Source: Phymatolithon calcareum (taxonomy: Eukaryota > Rhodophyta > Florideophyceae > Hapalidiales). From it: 64,000 nucleotides of DNA. How positions within the stretch are numbered: position 1 is the first letter of the stretch; the number at the start of each line of letters is the position of its first letter. The notes under the pieces were generated by a model, which saw only the letters and a list, made by a program, of their open reading frames with translations, was not told where the DNA came from and made no database searches. Shown here one piece after another: positions 18,779-30,880 of the stretch. Position numbers and translations under genes: made by a program. The DNA lies in the NCBI GenBank assembly GCA_977006965.1, contig OZ345365.1, positions 2,046,001-2,110,000 of the forward strand, read 5' to 3'.

Positions 18779-19183
18779 ATCTTTCTTTCCTGTACGTGTG
18801 CCCCACGCATCACAACATCCACTCTACGTTGGGCTTGTTCGGATGTTCACCGGAACACGCTTTCTCGTCGTCATACACCTTGTATTCTTTCCTGTTAGCA
18901 TCCACGGCAGCCTCAACTTCCGCTCCGTGATTTGGATGCATCTCGAAGCTCTCTCATTCATCCAAGGAATTCAGCTTCTGTCAAGACCGTTGCGCTGTCT
19001 CCCGAATGCTAAGCTACATCTTTCTCCGTGTTACCATTTGCCTTTTCTTTTCTACTTAAGCCAAGTAAACGTCGGCTCCTGACTAAAGGGAGCCAAGAGA
19101 CATTCACCATCATCATTCGTCCTCCCAACAAGCCCAAAACTCATACACTGTTAAAACATCTTTGGTGTGAAGGGACTTAATAA
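18779..19183. other. Copia right flank, no gene
   Basis: Host DNA to the right of the Copia insertion. No conserved ORF is seen. From about 19,108 (CTCCCAACAAGCCCAAAAC) it matches the start of repeat R as seen at 56,285. Confidence 0.5.
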
Positions 19184-19425
19184 TTTTTTGCTCTTCAGCA
19201 GAAGCATCTTCTAGAGTATGCAGAATAAGGAAGACCTGCTATGAAAGAAGTAGCGACGCTTCGACAGCTGTTAGGAAGAGTTATCAATAACAATCGAGTA
19301 CATGCTAGGGGCTCAGATAGAATACTAGACCACCAGCCAAAAGAGTAGAGCCGCCCTAGTGAGGGTAGCACCTACGAAAACCTTGCCGGTATATTCGTAT
19401 GACTGTGGGGCTTTAAAAAATTAAA
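19184..19425 (+). mobile_element. LINE family 2, short 3' fragment
   Basis: About 240 bp matching 4,095-4,330: TTTGCTCTTCAGCA, then GAGTAGAGCCGCCCTAG and GGGGCTTTAAAAAA. It is strongly 5'-truncated and inserted in repeat R. The flanking direct repeats (about CATCTTTGGTGTGAA against ATGTTTGATGTGAA) are imperfect, so the insertion is old. Confidence 0.8.
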
Positions 19426-19830
19426 AATGTTTGATGTGAACCAACTCAAAACCTTTCTTCAAACGAACGTTAGGCAGGGAGAGCTGGAATGTCAGCTAGA
19501 TACTGTGTTCTAATATCAGCACAACGGTAACAGATCTCCCGCCTCTCCTCCTCGCCGTCCTACAACCAGGATCTTGTCGTTTTTACAAAAGCTGTGGATA
19601 TTCGACAAGTGAATTTGTGTCATTGTTGCACACTTGCAGTTGCATGATACAGTACGGTACACGTTGTTATTTCACTTTCTATTGTTGGCATTCAACATCC
19701 GACCACCAGTTTTCTCCACCCTACCTGCCCCATTGTACATGCACAGCCGCACCAATCGCCTAACGACCCAAACTTTCTTCATCTTCCCAACACCTGGTTA
19801 GTTACACACAGCGGGCTACGGGAAACAACA
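19426..19830 (+). repeat. dispersed repeat R, copy 2
   Basis: Same repeat as 1-371/1,262-1,400 and 56,290-56,725, carrying the GGGAGAGCTGG motif near 19,478 and ending in TTAGTTACACACAG. No coding capacity is conserved. Confidence 0.75.
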
Positions 19831-20154
19831 TTTACAGACTTGTTTTCATCCTAAAGCTTCATTTTAGCCCAGAAGTGGAGAGTGTCTCTGGTTGATAATC
19901 TTGGATCCCTAAATCTGAATTTTATGCAGACTCTGACATACGAATTCTGGGCGCGCCTATAACTTTGGAAGGCAATTTTGGGATTACTGTCAGCAGGAGG
20001 ATACGAGATCGTCCGGCCAATCAGGTCCCTCCAAATTAGCCGTATCATTGTATTCCCTGGAGCCGCGGTGGCACCTCAGGTATTCGGATGAAATACCGGG
20101 TATAGGTCTGGATTTGCATCATTAGCGCGGCCACTGATCTTTTCGACCACCGAA

Positions 20155-21240
20155 TCGTTCTTGAACGAACGATTCCTCGTGAACCATTCGGCGTCCCAGT
20201 CGAGTGTTTCTACGGCAATGGCTCCCAGGAAGATGACATCGGAGCAGATGGCGCCGGCTAATGTACTCAGAGACATGTTCGTCAAGGGCACCCTCACGGG
20301 GAGGAAAAATCTGCTGATGTCCGGAAAGAAAACATTTCCATTTTCAAGTGCTTTGACACCCTGAAATTTTTGAAGCTTTTTACGAATCTTAAGAGAGAGT
20401 TCGGGATTCCGAAAAGAGGTAAAGTTCTGCACAAACAATTCAAAGAGCTTGGCAAGCATATTAAGATAATAACAAATTTCGATTTTGATTTCTTGACTTC
20501 TACACTGCGATTTGAGCACAGGCTCGGCTGTCAGCACAAGAAGCATAGATCTTGTACCAAAATGCCCCGACGCTCTCTACGCTATCCTGAGAGATGTCGC
20601 ACCCGGGCGAAAGCTAGAAATGAAAAATGGAGAAGATGGGTCTGCCAGTGAATTGCTACTTGGTCCCATAGATTTCATGCCGCTTCATGTGATAGCACCG
20701 TCTACATGCATTGTAACCCTAAAGTCGAAGCTGTTTGTCTGTTTTGCACTCCTATCCGGTGTATTTCCTAAGCATATTAAGGTGGACGTTGAAGAGAATA
20801 TGCTCACAGTAGAAATTGCGTGGCCGAATGCACTGTCCACTCCTAAGACCAGGCACCGAGAATGGATTCTAAATCCAAACCCTGACATTGTTTCCAAGGC
20901 TATCCACAAAATGCTCGCCTTTGAGATGGCTTTGAAGCAGTTGCGACAGAAGTGTTCGGACAATCTCGAATCGACAGCCACAATTCGTCTTCCCTCCCCG
21001 ATCATGGCAAGCTCGTTGAAGGAGTCATACCTTGGCTTCATGGACGAGTCGGGCTCTGAAACGGTTCTATGTAATGACCAGCTACATTACATCGATCTGG
21101 ACGTGCAAGAGGATGAATATGACGACAGTCCACAAAGAAAACCATCATCAACGTTCAGCGCTCTCGTCCGCGTGTTTCTAACACTGTTACTAACGATCGT
21201 AGGAGCACAAACTAGATATCTTTTCATCGCAGTTGTTTAA
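20155..21240 (+). pseudogene. decayed gene of unknown function
   Basis: Consecutive open frames suggest one old coding region. 20,161-20,364 reads LTGRKNLLMSGKKTFPFSS. A second frame at about 20,400-20,510 reads EFGIPKRGKVLHKQFKELGK. A third, 20,530-21,240, runs to the stop with IKVDVEENMLTVEIAWP, faintly like a small heat-shock beta strand, and a hydrophobic C-terminus (about the last 30 residues). Frame changes near 20,362 and 20,510 would have to be sequencing errors, introns or mutations. I do not recognise the protein. Confidence 0.35.
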
Positions 21241-21867
21241 TTTCCAAGAATCATTTCACGAACTACCAACATAGGGACAGTTAGCACGAATGAAAGATGT
21301 TTATAAAGTTCATTTTCATTCATCGATCTGTCTTGATTTCTAATTCCGTTTCTTCCACACACGATGCGATGAGGCTACAATTAGGTACTTTATTTTCACT
21401 TAAGAATACTAATGTATAGCTTTCATGAACGATTCACTCGCATACTATGAAGTAGTGCGACCAACAATTTTGATGCGAAGGCTCCAACATTATTCCCACA
21501 GGGCAGAAGTACTTTATCAAAAATCATTGTCAGCAATTACGGGCTCAAAGAGCTCTTGGGGATAATCGCATAATACTCCCCGCTGTTCCCTCACCAGCGC
21601 CGGCATGCATTCATATTAAAAATACACGTCAAACTATCCTCAACCCAACGGTCGATTAGTACAACAAACTATAGTCGATGATCCCCGTTCAAACTGGAGT
21701 GACGGATTTGCTCTTCTTGCAGTCACCGGATTTTTGTGCTCCACAAAATGAGCTACAAAGCATAGTGGAATGCAAATTTTAAACGGGAGGCCATATTTAG
21801 ATTTCTATTTTACAGCACCGCTCAGAAACTTAACACTACTGAAGTAAAATCCACCCGAATGCCAACC
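21241..21867. other. no gene seen
   Basis: AT-rich stretch without conserved ORF, repeat ends or clear inverted repeats. It ends at the GGAT-repeat tail of a LINE. Confidence 0.5.
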
Positions 21868-23165
21868 TGAAGATGGATGGATGGATTTCTGTTTTATTGA
21901 AGCTCCCTTAGTCAATTATCATTGCACCTGAGAGACTTTTCGTTGCGCTACAATCATTCGCTTACGTTTTCATTTTGATTTCGGACATTTTCGTTGGACG
22001 GTATCATCAACTGCATTTCCAATATCTCTTTTTGAATATCGGAAAGTCGTTGCTTGGGCATTAAGTTTGAGATAACTGTGAGAGCTTCATCGAGTTCGGA
22101 ATCTTCTTTTCTTGCTTGTTCTTGCCAGGGATATGGGAACCGGTGAAATAACCAGTGCGTGCAAAGAAGCCTGTGCTTCGCTTTTTTGAGGATGAGGAAT
22201 GGTGGTAGTTCGTTCTTGATGGGCTGACGAGAGCGCCGGCCCTCCCGTCCTGTGGCTTTCGAAGGGAGACATGCTTTTCATTCTTCTTTTGCGCTCTTCA
22301 GTGTTCTTGCGTTTACGATTGTCGTAGCGTCTAGGGTGCGTGCAAATTCCTCTGCATAGGTACAGAGAAGAGCTTTGTGAAGCATATCGTTTGTCGCGTT
22401 CAATATTGCCAGCCGTGTTGTGCCCTTGGGAAACTCAAGTGCCTGTTTTCTTCGAAATTTCTGTGCTGTTATGAACTTGGAGCTCAAATGCGCTTGGCGT
22501 AGTTGAATGGATTCCAGGCGGCATATTCCTCGAAAGCGGGCCTGCATATTCTTGCACCAGGTTCCGAACATTCTAGAGAACAGGTTACTCTCTAGGGCGT
22601 CCTGTGCGCGAAGGATGTCACGCGTCAGATCTGCGAACGGGAGAAGATACTCTGTCATTGGACGGACGAGCGCCTTATATTGTCTTAAGCATGTCGAGAG
22701 TGCGAACCCTTTCCCGTGGAGTCCGAAGTTTCTTAGAACCATCAGTCGATTCTGTGCAGCATCTATTCTGGAAAGCGTAGAGGTTTCTGTTACGCCGTTC
22801 GAAGATATGGAGATGCCCAAGTATGTAGTTTCGGACACAGTTTCGATTTCTTTTCTTACAAGAACGAATTTGAAGTTTTCGTTTGCACCATTGGGAGCTA
22901 TGACGCAACTCTTACCAACATTTGTATTCCAGACCATCTTGGTAGAGGCGGCCCAGTCCGAGGCGATTTCCAGGAGCAATTGAAGTCCTATTGTGGAAAA
23001 AGCGCGAAGTATGACGTCGTCCGCGAGAAACGTGACCGGGCTTTTAGAATAATGAAACAGAATTCTTGACAAGTTCTCAGCAAGAACGTCCATGATGATA
23101 TTATATAGCGCCGGTTATAGTAGTGATCCTTGTGGGACCCCATATAGTGTATTTTGACAATCGTT
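21868..23165 (-). mobile_element. 5'-truncated LINE, family 4
   Basis: Minus-strand non-LTR element whose 3' end at the left is AAGCTTCAATAAAACAG-like followed by a (ATCC)n tail (21,870-21,885). The coding part gives GVPQGSLL, a TAA, PALYNIIMDVL, then FLADDVILR and a thumb/C-terminal region. Tail-only copies of the same family are at about 49,880-49,990, 63,810-63,945 and 63,966-64,000. Confidence 0.8.
22278..23160 (-). pseudogene. LINE family 4 reverse transcriptase fragment
   Basis: 271-aa open frame (22,278-23,093) with catalytic FLADDV and the typical downstream WNTNVGKSCVI and YLGISISSNGV motifs. Upstream in the same frame the RT box GVPQGSLL is followed by a TAA where related enzymes read serine. 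Everything before about 23,165 is lost by 5' truncation. It is a dead copy. Confidence 0.85.
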
Positions 23166-23247
23166 TACATATAAAGTCCCCTGGTCGGCTGACAACAGAT
23201 CAGACATTTGAAACTCGTCCTTGACCGACCCAGTAAAGTATAATGAT

Positions 23248-23542
23248 CACCACCTGTGGTATAGTGGTAAAACTGCCTCCGCGCACGTGTGCGCATATTT
23301 TGGTATAATACAGGCAGGAATGTTGAGGTCGTCAGTTCGAGTCTTGTCACAAACAAGAATTGAATTAACGTTCCGCAAAGGGCACACGGATGTCGCTGTG
23401 GTGTGGTGTGCAGCAGTACTAGCGCGAAGCAGATACCCGAGTACCAGGAATGGATCCATGTCAGGAGCATTTAGAGGACCCCTAGATGTTGAATAATGTA
23501 CACTTTGTGTAATTCGAATATCCTGCCATAAAAAAAAAAAAC
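23248..23542 (+). mobile_element. tRNA-derived SINE with poly(A) tail
   Basis: 295 bp between perfect 13-bp repeats AAAGTATAATGAT (23,235-23,247 and 23,543-23,555). Pol III promoter: A box TGGTATAGTGG (23,257-23,267) and B box GTTCGAGTC (23,335-23,343), spaced wider than in a tRNA. The interval holds the palindrome GCGCACGTGTGCGC. It ends in an A11-12 run (about 23,530-23,541). It is not a functional tRNA gene because no cloverleaf can be drawn with the extra interval. Confidence 0.85.
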
Positions 23543-23758
23543 AAAGTATAATGATATGTAATTGATTATATTTTCATATTGGTTTAATACTATTCTTGAC
23601 ACACGAATGATGCGGACTAGAGCTGTCGCTATCGATACATCTTATACAAACGTTTCAATAATATTATTCTTATTTCTGATACATAAATGAGAAAACAAGA
23701 GTCCATCACACATCTACGCCATATCAAACGTGTGTCATACTGTCAACGAGATATATAT

Positions 23759-23818
23759 ATATTTTTGATGCATAAAGAACATATAATTATATTTTTGATG
23801 CATAAAGAACATATAATT
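23759..23818. repeat. 30-bp exact tandem duplication
   Basis: The unit containing TTTTTGATGCATAAAGAAC is repeated twice without change (23,759-23,788 and 23,789-23,818) in AT-rich DNA just before the large tandem array. Confidence 0.9.
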
Positions 23819-23929
23819 AATATTGCAATGATTATTTTCAATAACGTTTTCATGTCAACTAGGATACATAATTTTGTTTCTGAAAATGGTTCTGAAAATA
23901 GCTCATGTCGATTATTCACACTGGTGCCC

Positions 23930-26900
23930 ACCAGTTCTCGAGAAAGAATAAAGTAAAAATCTCCCTCGCAGTTATCGGCAAGTGCATATTCACGGTCGCG
24001 CGCATCGTTTACAGGCGCACACGAAAAAGCACAGGATGGCCCGATACAGTAGCGTGTTCTGTCTCGAAGAAGGCTAGTGCGGCGTAGAAATCTTAGCCTC
24101 CAAACTGTGCTTCGTATAGAGGATACCTCTTTTCAGAATTGCAAACTTGTAAACGGAGCAGAACTAAAGTTAGATATCAAATATCACTCAACAATCGCAA
24201 TACAAAAGTGCAACAGAAAAATATGACGTACGATGATGACCATGGTCGAAATGTACGTCGGAATCAATTTGTGGGCGTGCGAAATGTAGGTGAACTTAAT
24301 GACATTCGGATGAAAACACAAGGTCCTGCAATTAAACATGTTCGCAAGGACGTGGACCGCCAAACCCATTCATCTCGCCCGTCACAATCGCGCACGGCGG
24401 TATTTTTGAGCACGGCGTCGCATACGGGCGAGCGCAAAAGAGCAAAACATGGCTTGGTACGCTAATTTAAGTCCGTCTCGGAGAATGACAGAGAGCGCGG
24501 CGGAAATTTTGTATCGAGCAGAAGTCTCTTGACATGACAGGTAAAAGGAGCAGAGGAATAGTTGGAAATCAAAAATGAAGAAGAAGTCGCAAGCCAGAGA
24601 GGCAATTCAGTACCAAAGAGAGATTAGAAAGCTCACAGGCGAAGATCGAGATGTCTACGTTGGCAACGGAATTCTTCAAGCGGCGTGAGAAACTTTTGTA
24701 CACTTTCCCAGCTCGAGACAATAATGTCATGCGCACGGACGAGGCGTCTGCATTGACTCTAACCGCGAAATTCATTCACATCCCTCTTCAATATCGCCAC
24801 CGGCTCATTCTTCCGTCTCGGCATCGCATCTAGGCCCGCACGAAAGAGCAATGAATGGATGGATACAGGTGATTTGGTGCGTCGTGAAGAATGATGGTGC
24901 CTAGCGAAAATTTTGAATAGAGGAGTTGTCCCCTGGCATCACATGGTCTTTCTTCCCAGCATGCAAGAGGAGCAGAGCAAGAGTTAGAAATATCGACCGA
25001 GGCAAAATCCGCAAACCAGAAAGGCAATTCCATACCAAAGAGCGATTGAAAAGTTCACATACGACGACTTAGATGGTCAAAATTGACAATGCACGCATTC
25101 AATGGACGCGAAAAATGGAGGACGACTTCCGAATAAACATTAGGACCACTGGTATTATTCGGATGGATCATGCTCCTGCAAGGGCTCAAACTGCGTATCA
25201 CTTGCATCTCTTTTGTAAACACCGCTAAGAAGGCTACTGTCGGTCGCGGCATCGCATGTAGGCTCTTACAAAAACAATACTTGGAGTGATTTTGGTCGGT
25301 CGAGAAGAATTATAGTGCCCGGTCGAACACTCAGCCATGCAGGAATGACAAATAGAAAAGAACAAGTTCGCTTACGGGGATTTCGATTTTTGAAGTTCAC
25401 GAGGTACGCATTGAGAGGAAAAAAGAAAAGTGGGTCAGATTAAAGATTAGAAAAGACGATATCAGTCGGACGAAGTATGAGCTCACACTGAACCCAGACC
25501 GTGCAACCCGTTTATCTCACTCGTCAGCATAGACAAGCGCACTATCTTTGGTGGCGCATCGCAAGTAGGCGTGCACTAAAAAGCAATGAATGGATTGATA
25601 CCGTGATTTCAGTCTGCCGTGAAGAAAGATAGTGCCCGTTGTAAAACTTTTCGTTGACAGAATGTGTACTGTACTGATGATTAGCTTCTTTACATGAATT
25701 GATTGCGCTTCCAAAGATGCACACGGAGGATAATAACAGCTACAAATGAATAATTTTCAACAGCCATAATAGAGATGGGCAATTCAGCACCTAAGTACAA
25801 TTGAAAGCACACTTACAACATTAAAGATGTTCGAAATTGACGACGGAATCTTTGTGACGACGTAAGAAAAGCAATTTGATAGGAACACTGATGTCTTGCG
25901 TCAACAGTATGCGTCCGTGAGGACAAAAAATTACGAAACCGTTTCATTTCGCTTTGGAAAACCACGAAGAGCGCTACCGTCGGTCGCGGCATCGTAGATA
26001 CGGGCCAACAGAAACTAATAGATGGTTTGATACTGAATTTCCGACAGTCGTGAAGAAAAGGTACTGCAGGGTGAAGATACTTCGATTTCCGGAATATGGA
26101 TTGTTGTGCCGTCCAAACGCCACCAGCAAAGCCTCCATCCTATAGGAATAGCTCTCTTCATATTGTCATTACAGCTTGGATTTACAGCAGGCCCTTACAG
26201 ATAGCATTGCAGTCATTACAACACCGTAGGTTTCGATGCGTTCCAACACCATGTAGGATCACCAAGGACAAACCCTGGAACTACTGCTTACAGCTGCTTA
26301 CACCATGCTGCTTACCTGTACTTACACTGTAAGCCATTCTCATACTGCCAAGTCATTCTTGATCCAATTCTTTTTCTATAAAAGTCCCCGCTTCGCGCCG
26401 CCCTCGCATTTTTACCAGGGAACAACCCGACCACAGCCCGTGTTCCAACTTGTGCGTTTCAAACTGCGCAAATTCTATGGAAGATTAGTCTCCTCACCTG
26501 ACACAATATCGCTTTCAAACGTGGAAAAGGAGAGAAAAGAAATTTAGAATTCGGTAAGAAGTTCACATCCTCAAACCAGAACGGCCGCTCAATGCGATAG
26601 AGCGATGGAAATGTGCACTTACGAGGATTGCGATGGACAAAGTTGAGGAAGCATCATTCAGAAGATGTGATAAGGGGGCAATGGCTTATCGAAAGGCTGA
26701 TGTCATGCGAATGGAGAAACGCCTTACCCTGTTCGTCTCAATTTGAAGCATGAGACCCCTTTTTGCCGGTCGCAGCATGGCAAATACAGAGGCGAAAAAA
26801 GAAATGGATGGCTTGATACGGTGATTTCGGTTCTCGGAGAATAATAATAGTGCCGATGGAAACATTTTGCCTTGGCCGCCAGTGCATTGTACGGAGGATT

Positions 26901-28030
26901 AGTGTCTTCGCATGACGCGCTCTAACTTCTAAACATGAAAAGAAGAAAAATAAAGTTGGAATTGAAGAGTTAGTCACCGGCTTCAATTTAGAATAGCAAA
27001 AATGCAATAAAGAAGCTCAGAACAAACCGATCAGGCTCTCATTCTGTGGACGTGAGAAAAGTACGTCAGGTCGCCCCTTTAACGACAACGTCATGCGAAT
27101 GAGAGATGTGTCTGCGTAACCCGTTCGTCTCTCTCGTTATTATCCCGGTCGCGACATCGAATAGAAGCACGCAAGAAAAAGTAGAGGATCGATCGATACA
27201 GTGGTCCCGGCCATTCACGAACAATGATAGTACTCGGAGGAAATCTTCGTCTTACCAGAATGTAATTTTCATTTGGGATTGTTTTCTTTGCACAAAACGA
27301 TCTCGATTTGAAACATGAAGGAGCGGTACAAAAAGCCGAATGGAGGAATCAGTCAACAATCGCAAAAGAGAACGTCAATTCAATAGCATAGAGGTACGGA
27401 AAAGGTCACTTACATGGATTGAGATGACCGACAATGAAGAGGGAATTAATCTGACGACATAGCAAAAGTGCCCCGCCATAACGATTAATCGTTGGAAACA
27501 ATGAATTCAAGAGGATGAAAGATACGCCCTCATGCACGCGGTCCCTGTAACCCGCTCATCTCGCTTGTGAGAATCGATAAGGGCGCTGGCGCTGGCTGCG
27601 GGATCGCATTTGGGCACACTCGAAATGGCAATGAATGGCTTTAGAAACTTGTTTCGTGCTATCTTGAAGAAAGCTAGTGGCCAGAGCAGTAAAAAGCTTT
27701 TACGAACCCTATATTGCGCTAATGATTAGTCTCCTTGTAGGACATGATCTCGCTCACAAGCAGAAAAAAAGGAGCAGAATGAAAGTTAGACTTAAAGAAT
27801 GAGCCGGGAGCCGCAATGCAGAAGATAAATTCATTGCGAAAGGGCAATGGAATCGTTCGCTTACATGATGATTGATTGCATCTCAGTAGGAGCACTAAAT
27901 GTGCTGTAGACATGCAGCGAGAGTCGCGTAGTGTGGGAACGCGAAACACTCTTGCAAGACTTTCACCCTCCCAGGGATGGAAACATAGGACCAGTGCTAT
28001 GATCCGTATCTGGTTACTTGCTTCCAGGAA
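23930..28030. repeat. diverged tandem array of about 420-bp units
   Basis: A landmark (CGGTCGCGGCATCG-like, then a CACGAAAAAGCAATG-like stretch and ATGGATTGATAC) recurs near 23,993, 24,412, 24,818, 25,244, 25,551, 25,982, 26,766, 27,148 and 27,596. Each unit also has a GAAGAATGATAGTGCC block, a RCATGA..TGATGTCATGCG block and a CAATTCAGTACCAAAGAGC block, in the same order. The spacing is 380-450 bp except where a separate element (about 26,110-26,470) interrupts and where one unit is short (about 307). Units differ by many substitutions, so this is an old array. No ORF is conserved between units. Confidence 0.75.
26110..26470 (+). mobile_element. element S copy 1, inserted in the tandem array
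   Basis: Shares, in opposite orientation, about 350 bp with 33,805-34,170: CATTACAGCTT near one end, TTTCGATGCG in the middle, a cluster of GCTTACA/TGTAAGC motifs (26,285-26,335), and CCAGGGAACAACCCGACCACAGCC at the other. Repeated heptamers near one end are typical of transposase-binding sites in non-autonomous DNA transposons. Exact ends and target duplication were not resolved. Confidence 0.55.
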
Positions 28031-29339
28031 TAAACATGCAACATATTTATCCCTCCCAACTATGCAGTACTTATGATGTATCAAGGCGACCTTGCTGCTA
28101 GATTTTAATCTCATGATCTGATATATTTATCTGTAAAGATGCAGCGTTCCGACCATGTGTTAGATTTTTCATGCGATATATGTATGGTATGTCAGTTATT
28201 ATTCACGAGCCAGTGTAGGAAGTTTGTATATTCACGAATCCTTTTTACCCACATCCACTCTTCTTCGAGCACAACGAAAGGATTAATACAAATGGAAAAT
28301 GCTTCAAGAGAGAGAAACTCAAGCCCTTTACATATTTTATTTTTTGCTGTCGTTCTCAAGTCGGAAACAGTTTAAAGCCCTTCTTTCATTTAATATCTCA
28401 ATCTTTACGACGCATGCACTCCATTTGCACTGGAATTATGGGGTGTACGGAAACGATCGAAACTGTACCCCGAGAAGGAAGTCTGCAAGGAGCAAATTCC
28501 ACGATAATCGATCATAGAACACTTCTGGGCTACTATCCATTCAAATTACTATACAATAGTATTCCTGGTTTCTTCAAATAGCTAAGCGGATAAAGTTCTT
28601 CTAGATTTTTCCATTAAAACTACTAAATCCGCCCTTTTCTCGAGCTCCACTAGATGAGAGAGTTTCAGAACTCTATTGATTGCAATAGATTTGTGTGAAA
28701 GTTACGCTACGCAAGGTCTACGACCTGCACTTGATGCATATTCCGTTCCGCAATTTGCCTGTTGGCGACGAAATTCTGGGGTTAAACCTGTGTAATAAAG
28801 TCTCCAACGCAGAAACACTTCATCAGTGAGGCGCATGAATTATTTGATCAGCATGCTTTCATTAGGGCCATTGTCGAGCTGAAGGAAAAATACAACCGGA
28901 TATTGAATATATCGTTTTGCGTCTCGGCAATTCTCTACGCTTTCGTTTTGTTCAACTCCGGAACACAGCCCCGTTCGCCTGCTGGTGGTACATGAGGTAT
29001 GAGCTGCCAAGGCTATGCAGCTCGTCGCGAATCGGCAAGTATATCTGTACGTGCTGGTAATCCACACCAGGAACTAGAAGGAATTCCAAAGAAGAAGTAT
29101 CTAAATACCTCGAGCGAGTTCAGATCAGCTCTCCCAGAGCCGCAGAATGTTTATCTTATTACTTGAACCAACTAAGCAGAAGAGACTTAGAGAGACGCAC
29201 GGATGACGACATTGAAGACAAGGAAAAAGATGGGTATAATTGACGAATCGTTTGATGGACAGAAACAATTCTACAGACGATATCGAATGCAGCTTCATCA
29301 GTTAGATGAAGTACATGGATATTTCAACAATTCAGTTTT
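28031..29339. other. no gene seen
   Basis: The stretch between the tandem array and the oxoprolinase remnants. Short ORFs exist, but none has recognisable motifs, and no inverted or direct repeats stand out by eye. Confidence 0.45.
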
Positions 29340-29640
29340 TCAACTTTCAGATCGAAATTTTTGCCCGAAGGCAAGCAGATCTCCTAGTCCCATTGTGACA
29401 AGCTCACAGTGCTCTCCTTTTTTCTCAAGAAGGGCATTCGTTGCGACAGTAATACCCAGTAAAGATGTTGAAGTGTCGGAGAGGATGTGGGCTGTGCAGA
29501 CATCTGAAATCTCAACACGCGGTAAGCTGAAAAGCATCGCTTCAGTTTGCCATTTCCCGTCGAGCACCACATCGATACCGAGCAACTCTTGCAAGATCTT
29601 GCAAATGTTCGCGCTTAAGACATCAAGTCCATTGACGTTG
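29340..29640 (-). pseudogene. 5-oxoprolinase N-terminal fragment (inverted)
   Basis: The minus-strand frame contains TVATNALLEKKGEHCELVT and GLGDLLAFGQKFR, the ATP-dependent 5-oxoprolinase (hydantoinase A family) N-terminal signature, preceded by ILQELLGIDVV. It is only about 100 codons long and points away from the rest of the gene, which lies on the plus strand just to the right, so the locus has been inverted and has lost several hundred codons in between. Confidence 0.75.
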
Positions 29641-29796
29641 CCCTGATGCATTCTTATGCAAACTATGTGCACTAGAAAGTAGTCCGTTGCATTGCAGAGG
29701 AAGTCGGCTAGAGCAAATATCGCTTTCAAGTGAACTTACCTCAATGGTCAAAGTTGTTCCCAGGGGACTCACTGCCGAAGCGGCTTGTTTCGCATC

Positions 29797-30880
29797 GGAA
29801 CGGAATCCGTCCTTGCCCATCCTGGTCCAGTGTGTTATAGAAAAGGAGAGAATTTGGCACTTAGAGACGCAAACTTGCTCCTAGGTCGCGTTGTCCCCGA
29901 AACGTTTCCACGTATATTCGGGCCAAACCCAGATCAGGGTCTGGACATTGATGCGACGCGGGCCGCTTTCGCAGATTTGGCGAAAGAGATCAATGCTTAT
30001 TTGTCCTTGAACAAGGAACCAGAGATGAAAGTAGAGAAAATTGCTGACGTCTTTTCACGATTTGCTAATGAAGCCATGTCCAGGCCAATCCGTCAGCTTA
30101 CTGAGACGAAAGGGTTCGATGTTCGAAATCGTGTGCTAGCCTGTTTTGGTGGCGCTGGTGGTTAGCATGCGCGTGCCATTGCCAAATCACTGGGCATACG
30201 AACTCTACATGTCCATAAGTATGAGGGAGTGCTCTCGGCGTACGGCGCGGCTCTTGCGGATAGCGTGGTTGAAAATCAGACAACACTGACAGTGACCTAT
30301 AGAAATGACGATTGACGCGTTAAGGCCTTAAGAGTGCTCAATGAATTAAGCCGCGATTCGAGGAAAGCTTTGATTGCCAGGGGCATCCCTGAGTCAAACA
30401 TTTTCGTGCAGCAATATTTAAACCTGAGGTACGAGGGAACGGATTTCAGAATTATGGTCCAGAGTCACAAGAAATCACTTCCTCGTCAACTGTAGACGAC
30501 ACGCCGGACTTTGAAAAATTATTTGAGGAGTCTTATCACTGAGAGTACGAGTTTTTAATAAAAGGATGATCTATCCAAATTGATGACGAGCGAATGCGTG
30601 CATTTAGATCTCTGAATATTGAAAAGCAGTCCACCATGAAGCCATTTGCAGGCCCAATTTGCATTACTGCCATTGATGGACGGCCAATATCCAACTCTAC
30701 CGCAAGTCCGAGAATGATGGAAAGGTCTTTTTTTCTGAACAAGCAGGATGGCGCGAATCCCCGGTGTATGGGCTCGCAGATCTTGAAAATGGAGTCACCG
30801 GACCAAGCATATTTGTTGACGAAGTGGCCGGAGTAACTGTTGCTGTTGACCCTGGATGCATAGCAAGAGTAAACAGGGGG
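29797..30880 (+). pseudogene. 5-oxoprolinase pseudogene, middle part
   Basis: 5-oxoprolinase opens 5-oxoproline to glutamate with ATP in the gamma-glutamyl (glutathione) cycle; full proteins have about 1,250-1,300 residues. Here HPGPVCYRKGENLALRDANL, PRIFGPNPDQGLDIDATRAAF, EAMSRPIRQLTETKGFDVR and VLACFGGAGG are followed by a TAG (near 30,163). Then come [32 protein letters not shown] and QQYLNLRYEGTDFRIM, interrupted by TGA and TAG codons, and finally WRESPVYGLADLENGVTGP to about 30,870. Several stops and frame changes, plus loss of the hydantoinase B half, show a dead gene. Confidence 0.88.

Noticed and set aside
23248-23350. Possible functional tRNA gene
   Set aside because: A and B boxes are too far apart, no acceptor stem can be formed, and the segment is bounded by target duplications with a poly(A) tail.
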